A stretch of DNA of 57,917 nt, taken from Methylobacterium tarhaniae. Its GTDB lineage: Bacteria > Pseudomonadota > Alphaproteobacteria > Rhizobiales > Beijerinckiaceae. This document shows, piece by piece, positions 25,252-34,978 of the stretch; positions within the stretch are counted from its first letter, which is position 1; every line of letters begins with the position of its first letter. Location: positions 1-57,917 of the forward strand of contig NZ_LABZ01000027.1 of NCBI RefSeq assembly GCF_001043955.1, given 5' to 3'. Below the pieces are notes generated by a model. It ran no database searches. It was given only the letters and a program-made list of their open reading frames with translations, and was not told where the DNA came from. Both the position numbers and the translations under genes were made by a program.

Positions 25252-27393
25252 ATGAGTGACTCCCTTCCGTTCCTGGCCGGTGGCGGCCGCGCGGCCGCGA
25301 TGATCCGCGCGCGCGACTGGTCGGCGCATCCGCTCGGGCCTCCCGAGACCTGGCCCGAGGCTTTGCGCACGGCGCTGAGCCTGGTGCTGAACTCGCCCGA
25401 GAGCATGATCCTGGCCTGGGGACCGGACCTGCACTTCTTCTTCAACGAGACCTACTTCCCGCTGCTCGGCCCCCGGCTCGACTGGGCGATGGGCGAGCGC
25501 TTCGACAAGGTCTGGGCCGATGGCTGGGAGCAGGCGAGGCCGATCATCGAGGACGCCTTCGCGGGAAGCAGCCGGCGCTTCGTCGACTTGCCGTGGAAGC
25601 TCGGCACCGATCGGGGCGAGGCCGAGACCTGGTGGACCTTCTCCTATTCGCGGGTGCTCGACGGGCAGGGGCGCGTCGCCGGCCTGTTCATCCTCACCAA
25701 CGAGACCACCGCCCAGGTGATCGCGGCAAGGCGCCTGCGGGAGAGCGAGGCGATCGCCCGGGAGAACATCGAGCGGGTCCAGCTCGCCCTCTCGGCCGGG
25801 GCGATCATCGGCACCTGGTTCTGGGACCTGCCGAACGACCGCTTCACCGTCGACGAGGCCTTCGCCCGCAGCTTCGGCCTCGATCCGGGCTTAGGCCGCG
25901 AGGGCCTGAGCCTGGAGCAGGTGATCGAGACGGTGCATCCGGACGACCGGGCCGGGCTGATCGCGGCGATCGACGCGGTGGTGATCCGCGGCGGCGCCTA
26001 TGCCCACCAGTATCGCACCCGGCGCACCGACGGGCAGTATTACTGGCTGGAGGCGAACGGCCGGGTCGACCACGGCCCGGACGGCACGCCGCTGAGCTTC
26101 CCGGGCGTCCTCATCGACGTGAACGAGCGCCGCGCCGTCGAGGCGGAGCGCGACCGCGCCATCGCCCAGCTGCGGGCGCTGACCGAGACCCTGGAGCAGC
26201 AGGTGGCGGAGCGCACCACCGAGCTGATGCGGGCCGAGGAGGCGCTGCGCCAGTCGCAGAAGATGGAGGCGGTGGGCCAGCTCACCGGCGGCCTCGCCCA
26301 CGATTTCAACAACCTGCTCGCCGGCATCTCGGGCTCGCTCGAGCTGATGCAGACCCGCATCGGCCAGGGCCGGCTGAAGGACGTCGACCGCTACATGGTG
26401 GCGGCGCAAGGCGCCGCCAGGCGCGCGGCGGCGCTCACCCACCGGCTGCTGGCCTTCTCGCGCCGCCAGACGCTCGACCCGCGCCCGACCGACGTCAACC
26501 ACCTGGTGGCCGGGATGGAGGAGCTGATCCGGCGCACCGTCGGGCCGGCGATCGAGATCGCGGTCTCGGGCGCCCCCGACCTCTGGACCGTCCTCGTCGA
26601 TCCGCCGCAGCTCGAGAACGCGCTGCTCAACCTCTGCCTCAATGCCCGCGACGCGATGCCCGATGGCGGGCGCATCGCGATCGAGGCCGCCAACCTGCGC
26701 CTCGACGCGGCGGCGGCGCGCGCCCACGACCTTCCGCCCGGCGACTACCTGTCGCTCAGCGTGACCGACAGCGGCAGCGGCATGGCGCCCGACGTGATGG
26801 CCCGCGCCTTCGACCCGTTCTTCACCACCAAGCCGATCGGCCAGGGCACGGGCCTGGGCCTCTCGATGATCTACGGCTTCACCCAGCAATCGGGCGGTCA
26901 GGTGCGGATCACCTCCGAGCTCGGCCACGGCACCACCGTGTGCGTCACCCTGCCGCGCCACCACGGCGCCTCCGAGGCGGAATCCGCGCCGACGAGCCTG
27001 GCGGACGCACCCCGGGCCGAGCGCGGTGAGACGGTGCTGATCGTGGACGACGAGCCGACCGTGCGCATGCTGGTGACCGAGGTGCTGGAGGATCTCGGCT
27101 ACACCGCCATCGAGGCGGCCGACGGCGCCTCCGGCCTCAAGGTGCTGCAATCGGACGTGCGCATCGACCTCGTCGTCACCGATGTCGGCCTGCCGGGGGG
27201 CATGAACGGCCGCCAGATGGCCGATGCGGGCCGGGTGCGGCGACCGGGCCTGAAGGTGCTGTTCATCACCGGCTACGCCGAGAACGCGGCGCTCGGCACC
27301 GGGCAGCTCGAACCCGGCATGCAGGTGCTGACCAAGCCCTTCGTGGTCGAGGCCCTGGCCCTGCGCATCCGCGACATGCTGGCCCGCGCCTGA
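25252..27393 (+). CDS. Hybrid sensor histidine kinase (PAS-PAS-HisKA-HATPase-REC)
   Basis: The product is 713 residues with no membrane segment. Residues about 20-150 are a PAS-like sensor ([32 protein letters not shown]), and 170-300 a PAS_3 domain with HPDD and the PAC strand [13 protein letters not shown] coiled coil (about 300-335) leads to the H-box GLAHDFNN with His350. HATPase boxes include [17 protein letters not shown] and [12 protein letters not shown]. The C-terminal receiver has VLIVDDEP and phospho-acceptor Asp644 ([10 protein letters not shown]). The soluble layout suggests an intracellular signal. The start was chosen by family similarity; its ribosome site is weak. No separate response regulator is adjacent. 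Confidence 0.94.
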   Translation: MSDSLPFLAGGGRAAAMIRARDWSAHPLGPPETWPEALRTALSLVLNSPESMILAWGPDLHFFFNETYFPLLGPRLDWAMGERFDKVWADGWEQARPIIEDAFAGSSRRFVDLPWKLGTDRGEAETWWTFSYSRVLDGQGRVAGLFILTNETTAQVIAARRLRESEAIARENIERVQLALSAGAIIGTWFWDLPNDRFTVDEAFARSFGLDPGLGREGLSLEQVIETVHPDDRAGLIAAIDAVVIRGGAYAHQYRTRRTDGQYYWLEANGRVDHGPDGTPLSFPGVLIDVNERRAVEAERDRAIAQLRALTETLEQQVAERTTELMRAEEALRQSQKMEAVGQLTGGLAHDFNNLLAGISGSLELMQTRIGQGRLKDVDRYMVAAQGAARRAAALTHRLLAFSRRQTLDPRPTDVNHLVAGMEELIRRTVGPAIEIAVSGAPDLWTVLVDPPQLENALLNLCLNARDAMPDGGRIAIEAANLRLDAAAARAHDLPPGDYLSLSVTDSGSGMAPDVMARAFDPFFTTKPIGQGTGLGLSMIYGFTQQSGGQVRITSELGHGTTVCVTLPRHHGASEAESAPTSLADAPRAERGETVLIVDDEPTVRMLVTEVLEDLGYTAIEAADGASGLKVLQSDVRIDLVVTDVGLPGGMNGRQMADAGRVRRPGLKVLFITGYAENAALGTGQLEPGMQVLTKPFVVEALALRIRDMLARA

Positions 27394-27461
27394 AAATCAT
27401 TACGCCACGTTAAGCGGGTCGTGGTCCAGGGGGAGGGGCCCACGATAACCTGGGACGCATC

Positions 27462-29420
27462 ATGTTCGCCTCCACCCGGCGCTCCAGTGCCGCCGCCAAG
27501 CTCGACGCCATCGAGCGCTCGCAGGCCACCGTGACGTTCGGCCTCGACGGGCTGCTGATCGAGGCGAACGAGAATTTCATGTCCCTGATGGGCTACCGCC
27601 TCGACGAGGTGCGCGGCCGCCACCACCGCCTCTTCGTCGATCCCGCCGAGGCGGCGGATCCCGCCTACGAGGCGTTCTGGGCCTCGTTGCGCCGTGGCGA
27701 GTTCCAGAGCGCCGAGTACCGGCGCCTGGCCAAGGGCGGGCGCGAGGTCTGGATCCGCGCGAGCTACAACCCGGTGCTGAATGCGGCCGGCCGGCCGATC
27801 CGGATCGTGAAGTTCGCCCTCGACATCACCGCCGAGAAGCAGGCGGCGACCGACGCCGCCGGCCAGATCGCCGCCATCAACCGCTCGCAGGCGGTGATCC
27901 ACTTCGCCCCGGACGGGACGATCCTCGACGCCAACGCGCATTTCCTCGCGGCGACGGGCTACCGGCTCGACGAGGTCGTCGGGCGCCACCACCGCCTGTT
28001 CGTGACCGACGAGCAGGCCGCCGGACCGGATTACCGCGAGTTCTGGGCCCGGCTCGCCCGCGGCGAGTACCATGCGGGGGAGTTCAAGCGGCAGGGCAAG
28101 GACGGCACCGAGATCTGGATCCAGGCGACCTACAACCCGATCCTCGACGCGACCGGGCGCACGCTCAAGATCGTCAAGTACGCCACCGACATCACCGCCG
28201 CCAAGCAGCACGCCGCCGACACGGCCGGCAAGATCGAGGCGGCGCTCCGCTCGCAGGCGGTGATCGAGTTCGACATGGACGGCATCATCCTCGACGCCAA
28301 CGGCCATTTCCTGAAGGCGATGGGCTACGGCCTCGACGAGATCGTCGGCCGGCACCACCGGATGTTCGTCTCCCCCGACCAGGCCGCGAGCCGGAGCTAC
28401 GCCGAGTTCTGGGAGGGGCTGCGCGCCGGGCGCTACACCTCCGCCGTGTACCAGCGCCGCGGCAAGGGCGGCCGGGAGGTCTGGATCCAGGCCACCTATA
28501 CCCCGGTCCTCGACCTCAACGGGCGCCCTTGCAAGGTGATCAAGTTCGCCACCGACGTCACCCACAGCATGAGCGTGCGGGCGGAGGCGATCGCGGACGC
28601 CGAGCAGACCCTGACCCGGGTCCAGACCGTATCCGCCGCCGCCGAGGAGATGCACCGGACCTCGGTCTCGATCGCAGGCCAGATGGGCCAGTCGCGCCAG
28701 GCCGTCGGCGAGATCCAGGAGCGGATGGGCGCGGCGGGCGCCGCCACCGAGCGACTGGATCAGGCCGCCCAGGCGATGAACGGGGTGGTCGAGGCCATCA
28801 CGGTGATCGCCGACCAGATCAACCTCCTGGCGCTCAACGCCACGATCGAGGCGGCCCGGGCCGGGGCGGCGGGCCGCGGCTTCGCGGTGGTCGCCGCCGA
28901 GGTGAAGAACCTCGCCGGCCAGGCCCGGGCCGCCACGGGCCGGATCTCGGGCGAGATCGGCGCCATGCAGACCGTGTCCCGCGAAGTCGCCGAGGCCCTG
29001 GGCTCGATCCGCGGCGCCGTTGATGCCGTGCAGGGCTTCATAGCCGGGACGGCGGCGGCGAGCGAGCACCAGCGCAGCACCACCGGCGAGGTCAGCGCCA
29101 GCGTCCAGGCCACCGCTGCGGGCGTCGCCGACATCGCCAGGAGCCTCGACGGATGGCTGCTCGGCCTGGAGGAAAGGCGAACCGAGGAGCGGGTACGGAC
29201 CTCGATGCCCGGCCGGGTCGCGCTGCCGCCGGGATCCGGGCCGGTGGATGCGATAGAATGCGTCGTGCTCAACCTCTCGGCATCGGGCGCGAAGATCGCG
29301 CTCGCGCGTCCGGTCCGGCTGCCGGCCCGGATCCTGCTGCATGTCGACCACCAGGCGGCACGTTCCTGCGAAGTCCTGCGCCAGCACGGCTGCGAGATCG
29401 GCCTCCGCTTCGTCGCGTGA
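27462..29420 (+). CDS. Soluble triple-PAS chemoreceptor with C-terminal PilZ domain
   Basis: The product is 652 residues. Three tandem PAS domains of about 122 residues each (about 12-125, 134-247, 256-369) share a repeated GRHHRLFV segment, a GREVWIxAxYNPVL strand and a FAxDIT end. A methyl-accepting signalling hairpin follows (about 395-565), including [18 protein letters not shown] and [13 protein letters not shown]. The last 80 residues form a PilZ domain with an RRTEER/R arginine motif and the [11 protein letters not shown] strand. There are no membrane segments. This would be a cytoplasmic transducer, probably for redox or energy, whose output is tuned by cyclic di-GMP. It lies 68 bases after the hybrid kinase on the same strand. 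Confidence 0.93.
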   Translation: MFASTRRSSAAAKLDAIERSQATVTFGLDGLLIEANENFMSLMGYRLDEVRGRHHRLFVDPAEAADPAYEAFWASLRRGEFQSAEYRRLAKGGREVWIRASYNPVLNAAGRPIRIVKFALDITAEKQAATDAAGQIAAINRSQAVIHFAPDGTILDANAHFLAATGYRLDEVVGRHHRLFVTDEQAAGPDYREFWARLARGEYHAGEFKRQGKDGTEIWIQATYNPILDATGRTLKIVKYATDITAAKQHAADTAGKIEAALRSQAVIEFDMDGIILDANGHFLKAMGYGLDEIVGRHHRMFVSPDQAASRSYAEFWEGLRAGRYTSAVYQRRGKGGREVWIQATYTPVLDLNGRPCKVIKFATDVTHSMSVRAEAIADAEQTLTRVQTVSAAAEEMHRTSVSIAGQMGQSRQAVGEIQERMGAAGAATERLDQAAQAMNGVVEAITVIADQINLLALNATIEAARAGAAGRGFAVVAAEVKNLAGQARAATGRISGEIGAMQTVSREVAEALGSIRGAVDAVQGFIAGTAAASEHQRSTTGEVSASVQATAAGVADIARSLDGWLLGLEERRTEERVRTSMPGRVALPPGSGPVDAIECVVLNLSASGAKIALARPVRLPARILLHVDHQAARSCEVLRQHGCEIGLRFVA

Positions 29421-29575
29421 GGCCGACACCGATTCTTGCCACGGGAAATCATTTCGTTAGCCGGCTTTTTAACGCCTCTCCCACGGCGATGCGGTGGCGG
29501 GCGGCGGCAAATCGTGCCTTGGTCCCCCTGCCCGCCTCGGGCCTTGAGATCAACAATCGACCAGGGAACGTCCCG

Positions 29576-30862
29576 ATGCCCACGCCCGCCCACGACGCGG
29601 TGGCGGTGGAGGATGCCAGCCTCACCGCCTTCTACCGCGACATGACCCCGCCGGAGCGCCACACCTTCTGGGCCTGCGCCGCCGGCTGGGCCCTCGACGG
29701 CATGGACTTCATGATCTACCCGCTGGTGATCGGCACGATCATCACGTTGTGGAGCGTGGATGCCGGCACCGCCGGCCTCGCCGCCACCGTGACGCTGCTC
29801 GCCTCGGCGCTCGGCGGCTGGCTCGCCGGCTACCTCGCCGACCGGATCGGCCGGGTGCTCACGCTTCAGATCACCATCCTGTGGTTCTCGTTCTTCTCGC
29901 TGGTCTGCGCCTTCGCGCAGGACTTCTCCCAGCTCCTGATCGCCCGGGCGCTGCTCGGCCTCGGCTTCGGCGGCGAGTGGGCGGCGGGCGCGGTGCTGAT
30001 GGGCGAGACCATCCGGGCCCAATATCGCGGCCGCGCCGTCGGCTCGGTGCAGTCGGGCTGGGCGATCGGCTGGGGCATGGCGGTGCTGGCCCAGGCCATC
30101 CTGTTCTCGGTCCTGCCGCCGGAGACCGCGTGGCGCTGGATGTTCGTGATCGGTGCCGCGCCGGCGCTCCTCGTCTTCTACCTGCGCCGCTACGTCGAGG
30201 AGCCGAAGGTCGCCGTCGAGACCCGGGCGAAGGCGAAGGCATCCGGCGACAGCCCGGCCATCTGGGAGATCTTCTCCGGCCCGCTCCTGCGCACCACGCT
30301 GCTCGCCTCGCTGATGTCGGCGGGCTGCCAGGGCGGCTACTACGCCATCACCACCTGGCTGCCGCGCTTCCTCACCACAGAGCGCGGCCTGTCGATCGTC
30401 TCCTCGACCGGCTACCTCGCCGCCCTGATCGTCGGATCCTTTGCCGGCTATCTCGCGGGCGCCTGGCTCGCCGACCGGCTCGGGCGGCGGCCGCTGTTCC
30501 TGATCTTCTCCCTCGGCGCCGTCGCGGTGATCCTGATCTACACGCAGGTCCCGCTCTCGAACGCGGTGTTGTGGGTGCTGGGTTTCCCCCTCGGCTTCTT
30601 CGCCTCGGGCTACTTCTCCGGCATGGGCGCCTTCCTGACCGAGCTCTACCCGACGCGCCTGCGCGGCTCCGGCCAGGGCTTCTGCTACAATTTCGGCCGC
30701 GGCATCGGCGCGCTGTTCCCGGCCCTCGTGGGCTATCTCTCGGCCGGGATGAGCCTGGCGAGCGCCATCGCGATCTTCGCCGCCATCGCCTACGGGGTGT
30801 TCTTCCTCACGGCCTACGCCCTGCCCGAAACCCGCGGAAAGGTGCTGCACGCCGATGCCTGA
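29576..30862 (+). CDS. MFS carrier, organic/aromatic acid transporter type
   Basis: The product is 428 residues with twelve predicted membrane helices. The loop motif between helices 2 and 3 is DRIGRVLTL, and its repeat in the second half is DRLGRRPLF. LGLGFGGEWAAGAVLMGE marks helix 4. This pattern is shared by MFS carriers for aromatic and other organic acids (AAHS and sialate/MHS types). ATG 29576 was chosen because it starts a typical cytosolic N-terminus (DASLTAFYRDMTPPERHTFW). It overlaps the amidohydrolase gene by eight bases, so the carrier probably imports that enzyme's substrate or a precursor of it. Confidence 0.92.
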   Translation: MPTPAHDAVAVEDASLTAFYRDMTPPERHTFWACAAGWALDGMDFMIYPLVIGTIITLWSVDAGTAGLAATVTLLASALGGWLAGYLADRIGRVLTLQITILWFSFFSLVCAFAQDFSQLLIARALLGLGFGGEWAAGAVLMGETIRAQYRGRAVGSVQSGWAIGWGMAVLAQAILFSVLPPETAWRWMFVIGAAPALLVFYLRRYVEEPKVAVETRAKAKASGDSPAIWEIFSGPLLRTTLLASLMSAGCQGGYYAITTWLPRFLTTERGLSIVSSTGYLAALIVGSFAGYLAGAWLADRLGRRPLFLIFSLGAVAVILIYTQVPLSNAVLWVLGFPLGFFASGYFSGMGAFLTELYPTRLRGSGQGFCYNFGRGIGALFPALVGYLSAGMSLASAIAIFAAIAYGVFFLTAYALPETRGKVLHADA

Positions 30863-31721
30863 GATCCGCGACTGTCCCGGGCCCGCCCCGCATCCGCGGG
30901 GTCCCACCCGCTTCACCGTGCCGGCGGGCGCGGTCGACACCCATGCTCACGTGATCGGCCTGCCCCCGGCCTATCCCTTCGTGGCGACGCGCAGCTACAC
31001 GCCGCCGCCAGCCGCGCCGGAGGCCTATCTCGGCATGCTCGACGCCGCCGGGATGACCCGCGGGGTGCTGATCCAGGTCAGCGTCCACGGCACCGACAAC
31101 CGGCTGATGCTGGAGACGCTGCGGGCGCATCCGGACCGCCTGCGCGGCATCGCGGTCATCCCCTTGGGATTGCCTGAGGCGGAGCTGGCGGCGCTGAAGG
31201 ATGCCGGCGTGGTCGGCTTGCGCCTCAACGTGCTCTATGGCGGCGGAATCGGCTTCGAGGCGGTCGAGGCCTATGGCGCACTCTGCCGCGAGATGGGCTG
31301 GCACCTGCAATTCCTGATCGATGCCCGCAGCCTGCCGCCGCTCGCCGGGCGGCTCGCCCGGCTGCCGGTGCCGTTCTGCATCGACCATATGGGCCATTTC
31401 CCGACCTCCTGCGGGGTCGAGGACGAGGGCTTCCGCACCCTGGTCTCGCTCGTGCGCGACGGGGCCTGGGTCAAGCTCTCGGGCGCCTACCGCAACTCCG
31501 TCGCCGGCCCGCCCTACTCCGATACGGTGCCGTTCGCCCGCGCCCTCCACGCGGCGGCGCCCGGGCGCTGCGTCTGGGGCTCGGACTGGCCGCATGTCGC
31601 GCATTGGGGCCCGATGATGAATGTCGGCGACCTCCTCGACCTGCTGGCCGAGTGGGTGCCGGACGCGGCCGAAAGGCACCGGGTGCTGGTGGAGAATCCG
31701 GCGCGGTTATACGGGTTCTGA
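30855..31721 (+). CDS. Amidohydrolase of the 2-pyrone-4,6-dicarboxylate hydrolase (LigI-like) type
   Basis: The product is 288 residues, a TIM-barrel amidohydrolase. The metal motif DTHAHV is at 28-33 (His30 and His32). CIDHMGHF lies mid-protein and WGSDWPHV, with the catalytic Asp, near the C-terminus. The length and motifs match the COG3618/LigI group, which opens lactones such as 2-pyrone-4,6-dicarboxylate in protocatechuate 4,5-cleavage, but the group also includes other lactonases. No other lig gene is visible, so the substrate stays open. Cotranscribed with the MFS carrier through an eight-base overlap. Confidence 0.88.
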   Translation: MPEIRDCPGPAPHPRGPTRFTVPAGAVDTHAHVIGLPPAYPFVATRSYTPPPAAPEAYLGMLDAAGMTRGVLIQVSVHGTDNRLMLETLRAHPDRLRGIAVIPLGLPEAELAALKDAGVVGLRLNVLYGGGIGFEAVEAYGALCREMGWHLQFLIDARSLPPLAGRLARLPVPFCIDHMGHFPTSCGVEDEGFRTLVSLVRDGAWVKLSGAYRNSVAGPPYSDTVPFARALHAAAPGRCVWGSDWPHVAHWGPMMNVGDLLDLLAEWVPDAAERHRVLVENPARLYGF

Positions 31722-31795
31722 GGTTGGGCGTGCGCCACCGGTTGCGCCCCTGACCTGACACCGAACCCCGCCGGCGGACGCGCCCCGATCGGCCG

Positions 31796-32134
31796 CTATA
31801 GCCGCGCCAGTTGGGTCAGGTGATCGGCGATGCCCGTTACCTGCCCCGCGGCGTTGATCGTGTCGAAGAAGTCTTGCCATCCCGAGGCGGCGATGCCCTC
31901 CACGAGCGCGCCGAGTGCGTGCCGGTCCGGGAGACGCCATACGGCGAAGAAGCGTCGACCGGTGCCATGCGGGACAGCGGGATCGGCGTCCCCGAACCCG
32001 ACCGGTTCGATGCCGAGCGCCGTCAAGGCCGCCATTCCGTCGCCGACCTTCGCGAAGAACGCCTCGCGCGCTCCTGCGTCGAGGGAGAGCCAGGCGGGCT
32101 TCGGCTCGTAGAGCTCGACGAGCATGTGCGTCAT
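31796..32134 (-). CDS. DUF6616-type small protein
   Basis: The product is 112 residues (109 from the second ATG). Its features are an N-terminal MLVELYEPKPAWLSLD strand, a GRRFFAVWRLPDRHALGALVEG stretch and a C-terminal helix. I recognise it as the DUF6616 family, possibly a dimeric alpha-beta barrel by its short strand-helix pattern. The function is unknown. Its ATG overlaps the stop of the AlkD-like gene by four bases, making it the last gene of a MarR-led three-gene operon. Confidence 0.75.
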   Translation of the reverse strand: MTHMLVELYEPKPAWLSLDAGAREAFFAKVGDGMAALTALGIEPVGFGDADPAVPHGTGRRFFAVWRLPDRHALGALVEGIAASGWQDFFDTINAAGQVTGIADHLTQLARL

Positions 32135-32895
32135 GTCTTGATCTCCTTGAGAACGGGCTTGTCGATCGAGCGTAGCGCGCGCCGGGCGATCCGCCGGGTT
32201 GCGGGCAGCGGGTCGCCCTCACACCATTCCGCGACGAGGCCACGGACCCAAGTCGGCCTCGATTTCGCGGCGTCGTTGAGCCAGTTTCCGACTGAATCCT
32301 GGACATAGGCGGATGGATCGGCGCGGAGCGGTTCGAGCACCCGGCGGCCGGACGACGGATCGGATTTCAAGGACGCGATGTGGGAGCACCAGACGCCGCG
32401 CGGCCGGGTCGCCTCGGACGCGAAACGTCGGACGCGGTCGGAAGGGTCGGCCGTCCACTTGGCGAGAAGCGTGATCGCTTCGTGGATCCGGGCCGCGATC
32501 GCCGGACGGACCGCGAGCCAGGCCCATTCCCGGACGCCGAAATGCTCGTCATCGGCAAAGCGACGGATGGCTGCCAGCTGGTCGGACAATGGTTTGTCCT
32601 GAGCGCCGATCATGAAGCACGCCCAGCCGCGCACCGTGTCGCTCGGGTGGCGTCCCAGAGGTCCGATCGCCTGTGGCCCGAGCCGCTCCAGCAGGATCTG
32701 CCCGACCGCGGTCATGCGGGCGGAGATGCCCAAAGCGCCGAGCCGCAGGACATCGCCGTCGTCCAAACCGGTATCCGCGGGAACGACGTGACGGAGCAGG
32801 CTGCCGAAATCGACCGCCAGGATTTCGGCGAGGTTGCAGGTCCCGATCAGGCCGGCATCGATCGCCGCGCGGCGTTTGTCGCGCTCATGCTCCAT
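32131..32895 (-). CDS. HEAT-repeat DNA alkylation repair (AlkD-like) protein
   Basis: The product is 254 residues, all helical. HEAT-like repeats are visible in VRGWACFMIGAQ, VREWAWLAVRPAIAARIHEAITLLAKWTAD (with RVRRFASEATRPRG after it) and YVQDSVGNWLNDAAK. Bacterial AlkD-family proteins are glycosylases that excise bulky or cationic alkylated bases without flipping them. RRFASEATRPRGVW resembles the conserved Trp/Asp/Arg region, but I cannot confirm each catalytic residue. ATG 32895 overlaps the MarR gene's 3' end by 11 bases; an earlier start would lie fully inside MarR and is Arg-rich. The context suggests induction by a small molecule or DNA-damaging agent sensed by MarR. Confidence 0.82.
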   Translation of the reverse strand: MEHERDKRRAAIDAGLIGTCNLAEILAVDFGSLLRHVVPADTGLDDGDVLRLGALGISARMTAVGQILLERLGPQAIGPLGRHPSDTVRGWACFMIGAQDKPLSDQLAAIRRFADDEHFGVREWAWLAVRPAIAARIHEAITLLAKWTADPSDRVRRFASEATRPRGVWCSHIASLKSDPSSGRRVLEPLRADPSAYVQDSVGNWLNDAAKSRPTWVRGLVAEWCEGDPLPATRRIARRALRSIDKPVLKEIKT

Positions 32896-33403
32896 GTGCC
32901 GCCGCCTTCCGCGTGCCCGCATCCGTGCGGGCGAAGACCTTCGCGAGCAGATGCCGCAGGGTGTCGCGCTCCGCCGCCGACAGGTCCGAGAGGAGCGAGC
33001 CGATCCAGCGGCTATGCTCACCTGTCAGCCGTCGTATCAGGGCGGCACCACCAGCAGTGAGCCGTATCGTCAGCTTGCGGCGATCAATATCGTTCGAGGC
33101 CCGTTGGACGAGCCCTGATCGCTCCAACCCATCCACGAGCCCGGTGACGGTGCCGCGCGTGATGCCCGCCCGCTCGGCCAATTCATGCGGCGACAGGCCG
33201 TCCTCGGCGTCCTGGAGCAGGAACAGGAGGACGAATTTTCCCTCCGACAGGTCATGGAGGCCCAGGCGCGCGGCGCAATCCCGGTCGATTGCCGCCGTAA
33301 GCGAAAGCACCTCGAAACAGGTGCGCATGCCCTCGACGATGGCCTCGGGCTGGTCCTCCGATCGGTCCAGCAAAGCGGCATATTTCTGAGCCAGCAGTAT
33401 CAT
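32885..33403 (-). CDS. MarR-family transcriptional regulator
   Basis: The product is 172 residues. The winged helix-turn-helix is clear: LSPHELAERAGITRGTVTGLVDGLERSGLVQRASND, followed by the wing DRRKLTIRLTAGG. The C-terminus is basic. ATG 33403 gives the normal MarR length; the frame stays open upstream but that part has no MarR similarity and would read through the operator. The start lies only two bases from a perfect 21-base palindrome (33406-33426), which leaves no room for a Shine-Dalgarno site and suggests a leaderless or very short-leader transcript under tight autorepression. It heads an operon with the AlkD-like and DUF6616 genes. Confidence 0.9.
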   Translation of the reverse strand: MILLAQKYAALLDRSEDQPEAIVEGMRTCFEVLSLTAAIDRDCAARLGLHDLSEGKFVLLFLLQDAEDGLSPHELAERAGITRGTVTGLVDGLERSGLVQRASNDIDRRKLTIRLTAGGAALIRRLTGEHSRWIGSLLSDLSAAERDTLRHLLAKVFARTDAGTRKAAAHGA

Positions 33404-33405
33404 AA

Positions 33406-33426
33406 GGCGCCATACTATATGGCGCC
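33406..33426. promoter_or_regulatory. Perfect palindromic operator of the MarR-AlkD-DUF6616 operon
   Basis: GGCGCCATA-CTA-TATGGCGCC is a perfect inverted repeat with nine-base arms and a three-base centre. It lies immediately upstream of the MarR start codon. Its length and symmetry fit a MarR dimer, and the position would block transcription of the regulator's own operon. Confidence 0.85.
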
Positions 33427-33595
33427 GTCCGTGCGTCAACTCGCCTATGTCGGTCGAGTGCGTCTGCGACGGTGGACCCGCGCTCATTCGACCTGGAGCG
33501 CCCACCGCCGCGTCGCATGAGACACCGCCATCGGTACTCCGTCCCCCCTCTCCAGGTCCGTACCGGCCCCGGAGAAAGGGGGTCACTCGGATCGC

Positions 33596-34873
33596 CTACA
33601 AGGATGGCCACCCGAGCAGCCGCCCCGGCGCGAACGGCGCCACCGGCACTGCCGGCGTGCGGCCGGTGGCGAGGTCGGCGACGAGCTGGCCGGTGATCGG
33701 GCCGGTCGAGAGGCCGATATGGCCGTGGCCGAAGGCGAAGATCAGGCCGGGATGGCGCGGCGCGGGTCCGATCACCGGCAGCCCGTCCGGGGTCGAGGGG
33801 CGCGAGCCGAGCCAGGGCCAGTTGTCGAGGGGCTGGCCGAGGCGCACCGTGCCGGCGGCCTCGCGGGCCGCCGCCTCGATCTGGGAATAATCCGGTTCGG
33901 CATGGCGGTCCGCGACCTCGACGCCCGAGAGCACCCGCACCCGTCCCTCGCCCATCGGCGACAGGATCGAGGCGGCGCCGGTATCGTAGACCGGGCGGGT
34001 GAGGGCCGGGCTGTCGGGGTGCAGGGCGTAATGGCGGTGATAGCCGCGCTCGGCCGCGAAGGCGAAGCGGTAGCCGAGGGGCCGCGACAGCTTGTTGGCC
34101 GCCGCCCCCGTCGCCAGCACCACCTGGCGCGCCCGGACGGTGCCGGCCGGATGGACGACGCGCCAGCCCTCGGGCCCCGGCTCCAGGCGCGTGACGGCGG
34201 TGCGCAGGGTCCGGCCGCCGAGACCGGCGAACAGCCGCTCGGCCGCCTCGACGAGGCCGCCGGGATCCCCGACCGCGCCGGTCTCGGGCAGCAGCATCGC
34301 GCGGGCGAAGGGGCGGATCAGCGCCGGCTCCAGCGCCTGGATGGCGGCTCCCTCGACGATCTCGAACGGCACGCCGTGCTGGCCCAGGATCTCGCGCTCC
34401 AGGGCCGCGCCGGCGAAAGCCTCTTCCGTGCGGTAGAGCTTCACCCAGCCGCATTCGCGCAGCAGGTGGGGCACGCCGGCCCGGTCGGCGAGGCGCCGGT
34501 GCTCCGGATAGGCGGCGTCGGTGAGCGGGGCGAGCGCGTCGGCGGCCCGGCGCCAGGCGGAGGTGCGGGCGCTCGCCAGGAAATGCGCCGCCCAGGGCAG
34601 CACCCGCAAGAGGTGGAGGTGGCGCAGCCGCAGGCCCGGATCGGCGTTGCGCAGGTAGGCCGGCAGCTTGCCCCACAGGCCTGGGCTCGACATCGGGAAG
34701 ATCGAGCCGCGGCTGACCACGCCGGCATTGCCGTAGGAGGTGCGCGCGCGGGCCTCGCCGGGGTCGCACAGGACCACGTCCTGCCCGCGGTCCTTCAGGG
34801 CGATGGCGGAGGACAGGCCCACCATGCCGCCGCCGACCACCACGATGTCGGCCGTCTGCTCGTCGTGTTGCAT
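33596..34873 (-). CDS. FAD-dependent D-amino-acid dehydrogenase (DadA-like)
   Basis: The product is 425 residues. The FAD-binding Rossmann motif VVVGGGMVGLSSAIAL is near residues 11-26, then CDPGEARARTSYGNAG, which matches the DadA SYGNAG loop. The C-terminal WPWLGSRPSTPDGLPVIGPAP and GHGHIGLSTGPITGQLVADL are typical of the DAO family. It oxidises D-amino acids or related secondary amines at the membrane or in the cytosol and passes electrons to the respiratory chain. The next gene on the same strand is upstream, an allantoate-type amidohydrolase 105 bases away, so the pair may degrade a carbamoyl or hydantoin-derived amino acid. Start ATG 34873; the ribosome site is weak. Confidence 0.9.
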   Translation of the reverse strand: MQHDEQTADIVVVGGGMVGLSSAIALKDRGQDVVLCDPGEARARTSYGNAGVVSRGSIFPMSSPGLWGKLPAYLRNADPGLRLRHLHLLRVLPWAAHFLASARTSAWRRAADALAPLTDAAYPEHRRLADRAGVPHLLRECGWVKLYRTEEAFAGAALEREILGQHGVPFEIVEGAAIQALEPALIRPFARAMLLPETGAVGDPGGLVEAAERLFAGLGGRTLRTAVTRLEPGPEGWRVVHPAGTVRARQVVLATGAAANKLSRPLGYRFAFAAERGYHRHYALHPDSPALTRPVYDTGAASILSPMGEGRVRVLSGVEVADRHAEPDYSQIEAAAREAAGTVRLGQPLDNWPWLGSRPSTPDGLPVIGPAPRHPGLIFAFGHGHIGLSTGPITGQLVADLATGRTPAVPVAPFAPGRLLGWPSL

Positions 34874-34978
34874 CGCTGCTGTTTCTTTTCGCTCAATGCA
34901 GATGTGTGCGGGAAAAAAGAGGCGCGAGCTCTCTCCTCTACCCACGGGCGGCAGGGTTGTCCGGGAAAAACCCGCGCT

